Assembly: GCA_044371535.1 (NCBI GenBank)
Contig: JBILTL010000137.1
Coordinates: 1-5,073 of the forward strand
Reading direction: 5' to 3'
DNA: 5,073 bases
Origin: CAIZGX01 sp044371535
GTDB lineage: Bacteria; Bacteroidota; Bacteroidia; Flavobacteriales_D; Sanyastnellaceae
The position numbers were made by a program, and so were the translations under genes. Every line of letters starts with the position of its first letter. The first letter of the stretch is position 1. Below, one piece after another: positions 5,066 through 5,073 of this stretch. The notes beneath the pieces were generated by a model that did no database searches, was not told the origin of the DNA, and saw nothing but the letters and a program-made list of their open reading frames with translations.

Positions 5066-5073
5066 CTAAAAAT

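Larger units (their letters stand above)
4687..5073. other. Gene-poor right end with two repeat arrays
   Basis: No convincing gene is seen in this stretch. From 4687 to about 4816 the sequence is AT-rich and featureless to me. A plus-strand frame at 4697-4948 is open, but its second half is simply translation of the 14-bp repeats and the rest resembles no family. A lone repeat unit sits at 4817-4831, followed by arrays B (4851-4949) and C (4952-5024). The last 50 bases may hold a promoter for a gene beyond the window. Confidence 0.6.

Overview
The window looks like a chromosomal segment of a Bacteroidota bacterium, probably Flavobacteriales. The grounds are close resemblance of one protein to the Flavobacteriia phosphatase PafA, an M61 peptidase with the 'WRPGRY' N-terminal motif, and -7 promoter boxes of the Bacteroidota type (TAnnTTTG) directly before two genes. 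Base composition is moderate. I cannot name a genus.

Layout. At the left edge, a strong rho-independent hairpin (27-58) closes a minus-strand two-gene operon. Reading right to left, the operon is a secreted PafA-type alkaline phosphatase (3415-1757) followed, with a 4-base ATGA overlap, by an M61-family metallopeptidase with a PDZ domain (1760-57). Divergent from it on the plus strand is a short shikimate kinase, aroK (3579-4031), which lacks about 20 C-terminal residues. Converging on aroK from the right is a compact hicA-hicB toxin-antitoxin operon (4631-4090, minus strand, again with an ATGA overlap). Its promoter carries a perfect 18-bp palindrome that overlaps the -7 box, a likely autoregulatory operator. 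From the hicA promoter to the right end (about 390 bases) I find no convincing gene.

The most unusual content is non-coding. Three short tandem arrays (about 3454-3563, 4851-4949 and 4952-5024) follow the same design in different sequences: a 3-4 bp stem, usually a 3-nt loop, the matching arm, and a 4-5 nt linker conserved within each array, with periods of about 15, 14 and 13 bp. Stem arms change in a compensatory way between units (CCGC/GCGG with CCAC/GTGG; AAC/GTT with AAT/ATT and TAC/GTA), so pairing rather than primary sequence seems to be kept. One array fills the pafA-aroK divergent gap and probably lies in the aroK leader; the other two sit side by side beyond hicA. I do not recognise them as a named repeat family.

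How the genes relate. The phosphatase would act outside the cytoplasm to release phosphate from monoesters; the peptidase is translationally coupled to it but has no visible export signal, so a shared pathway is not evident. aroK belongs to aromatic amino acid synthesis. hicAB is an accessory module, possibly inserted next to aroK.
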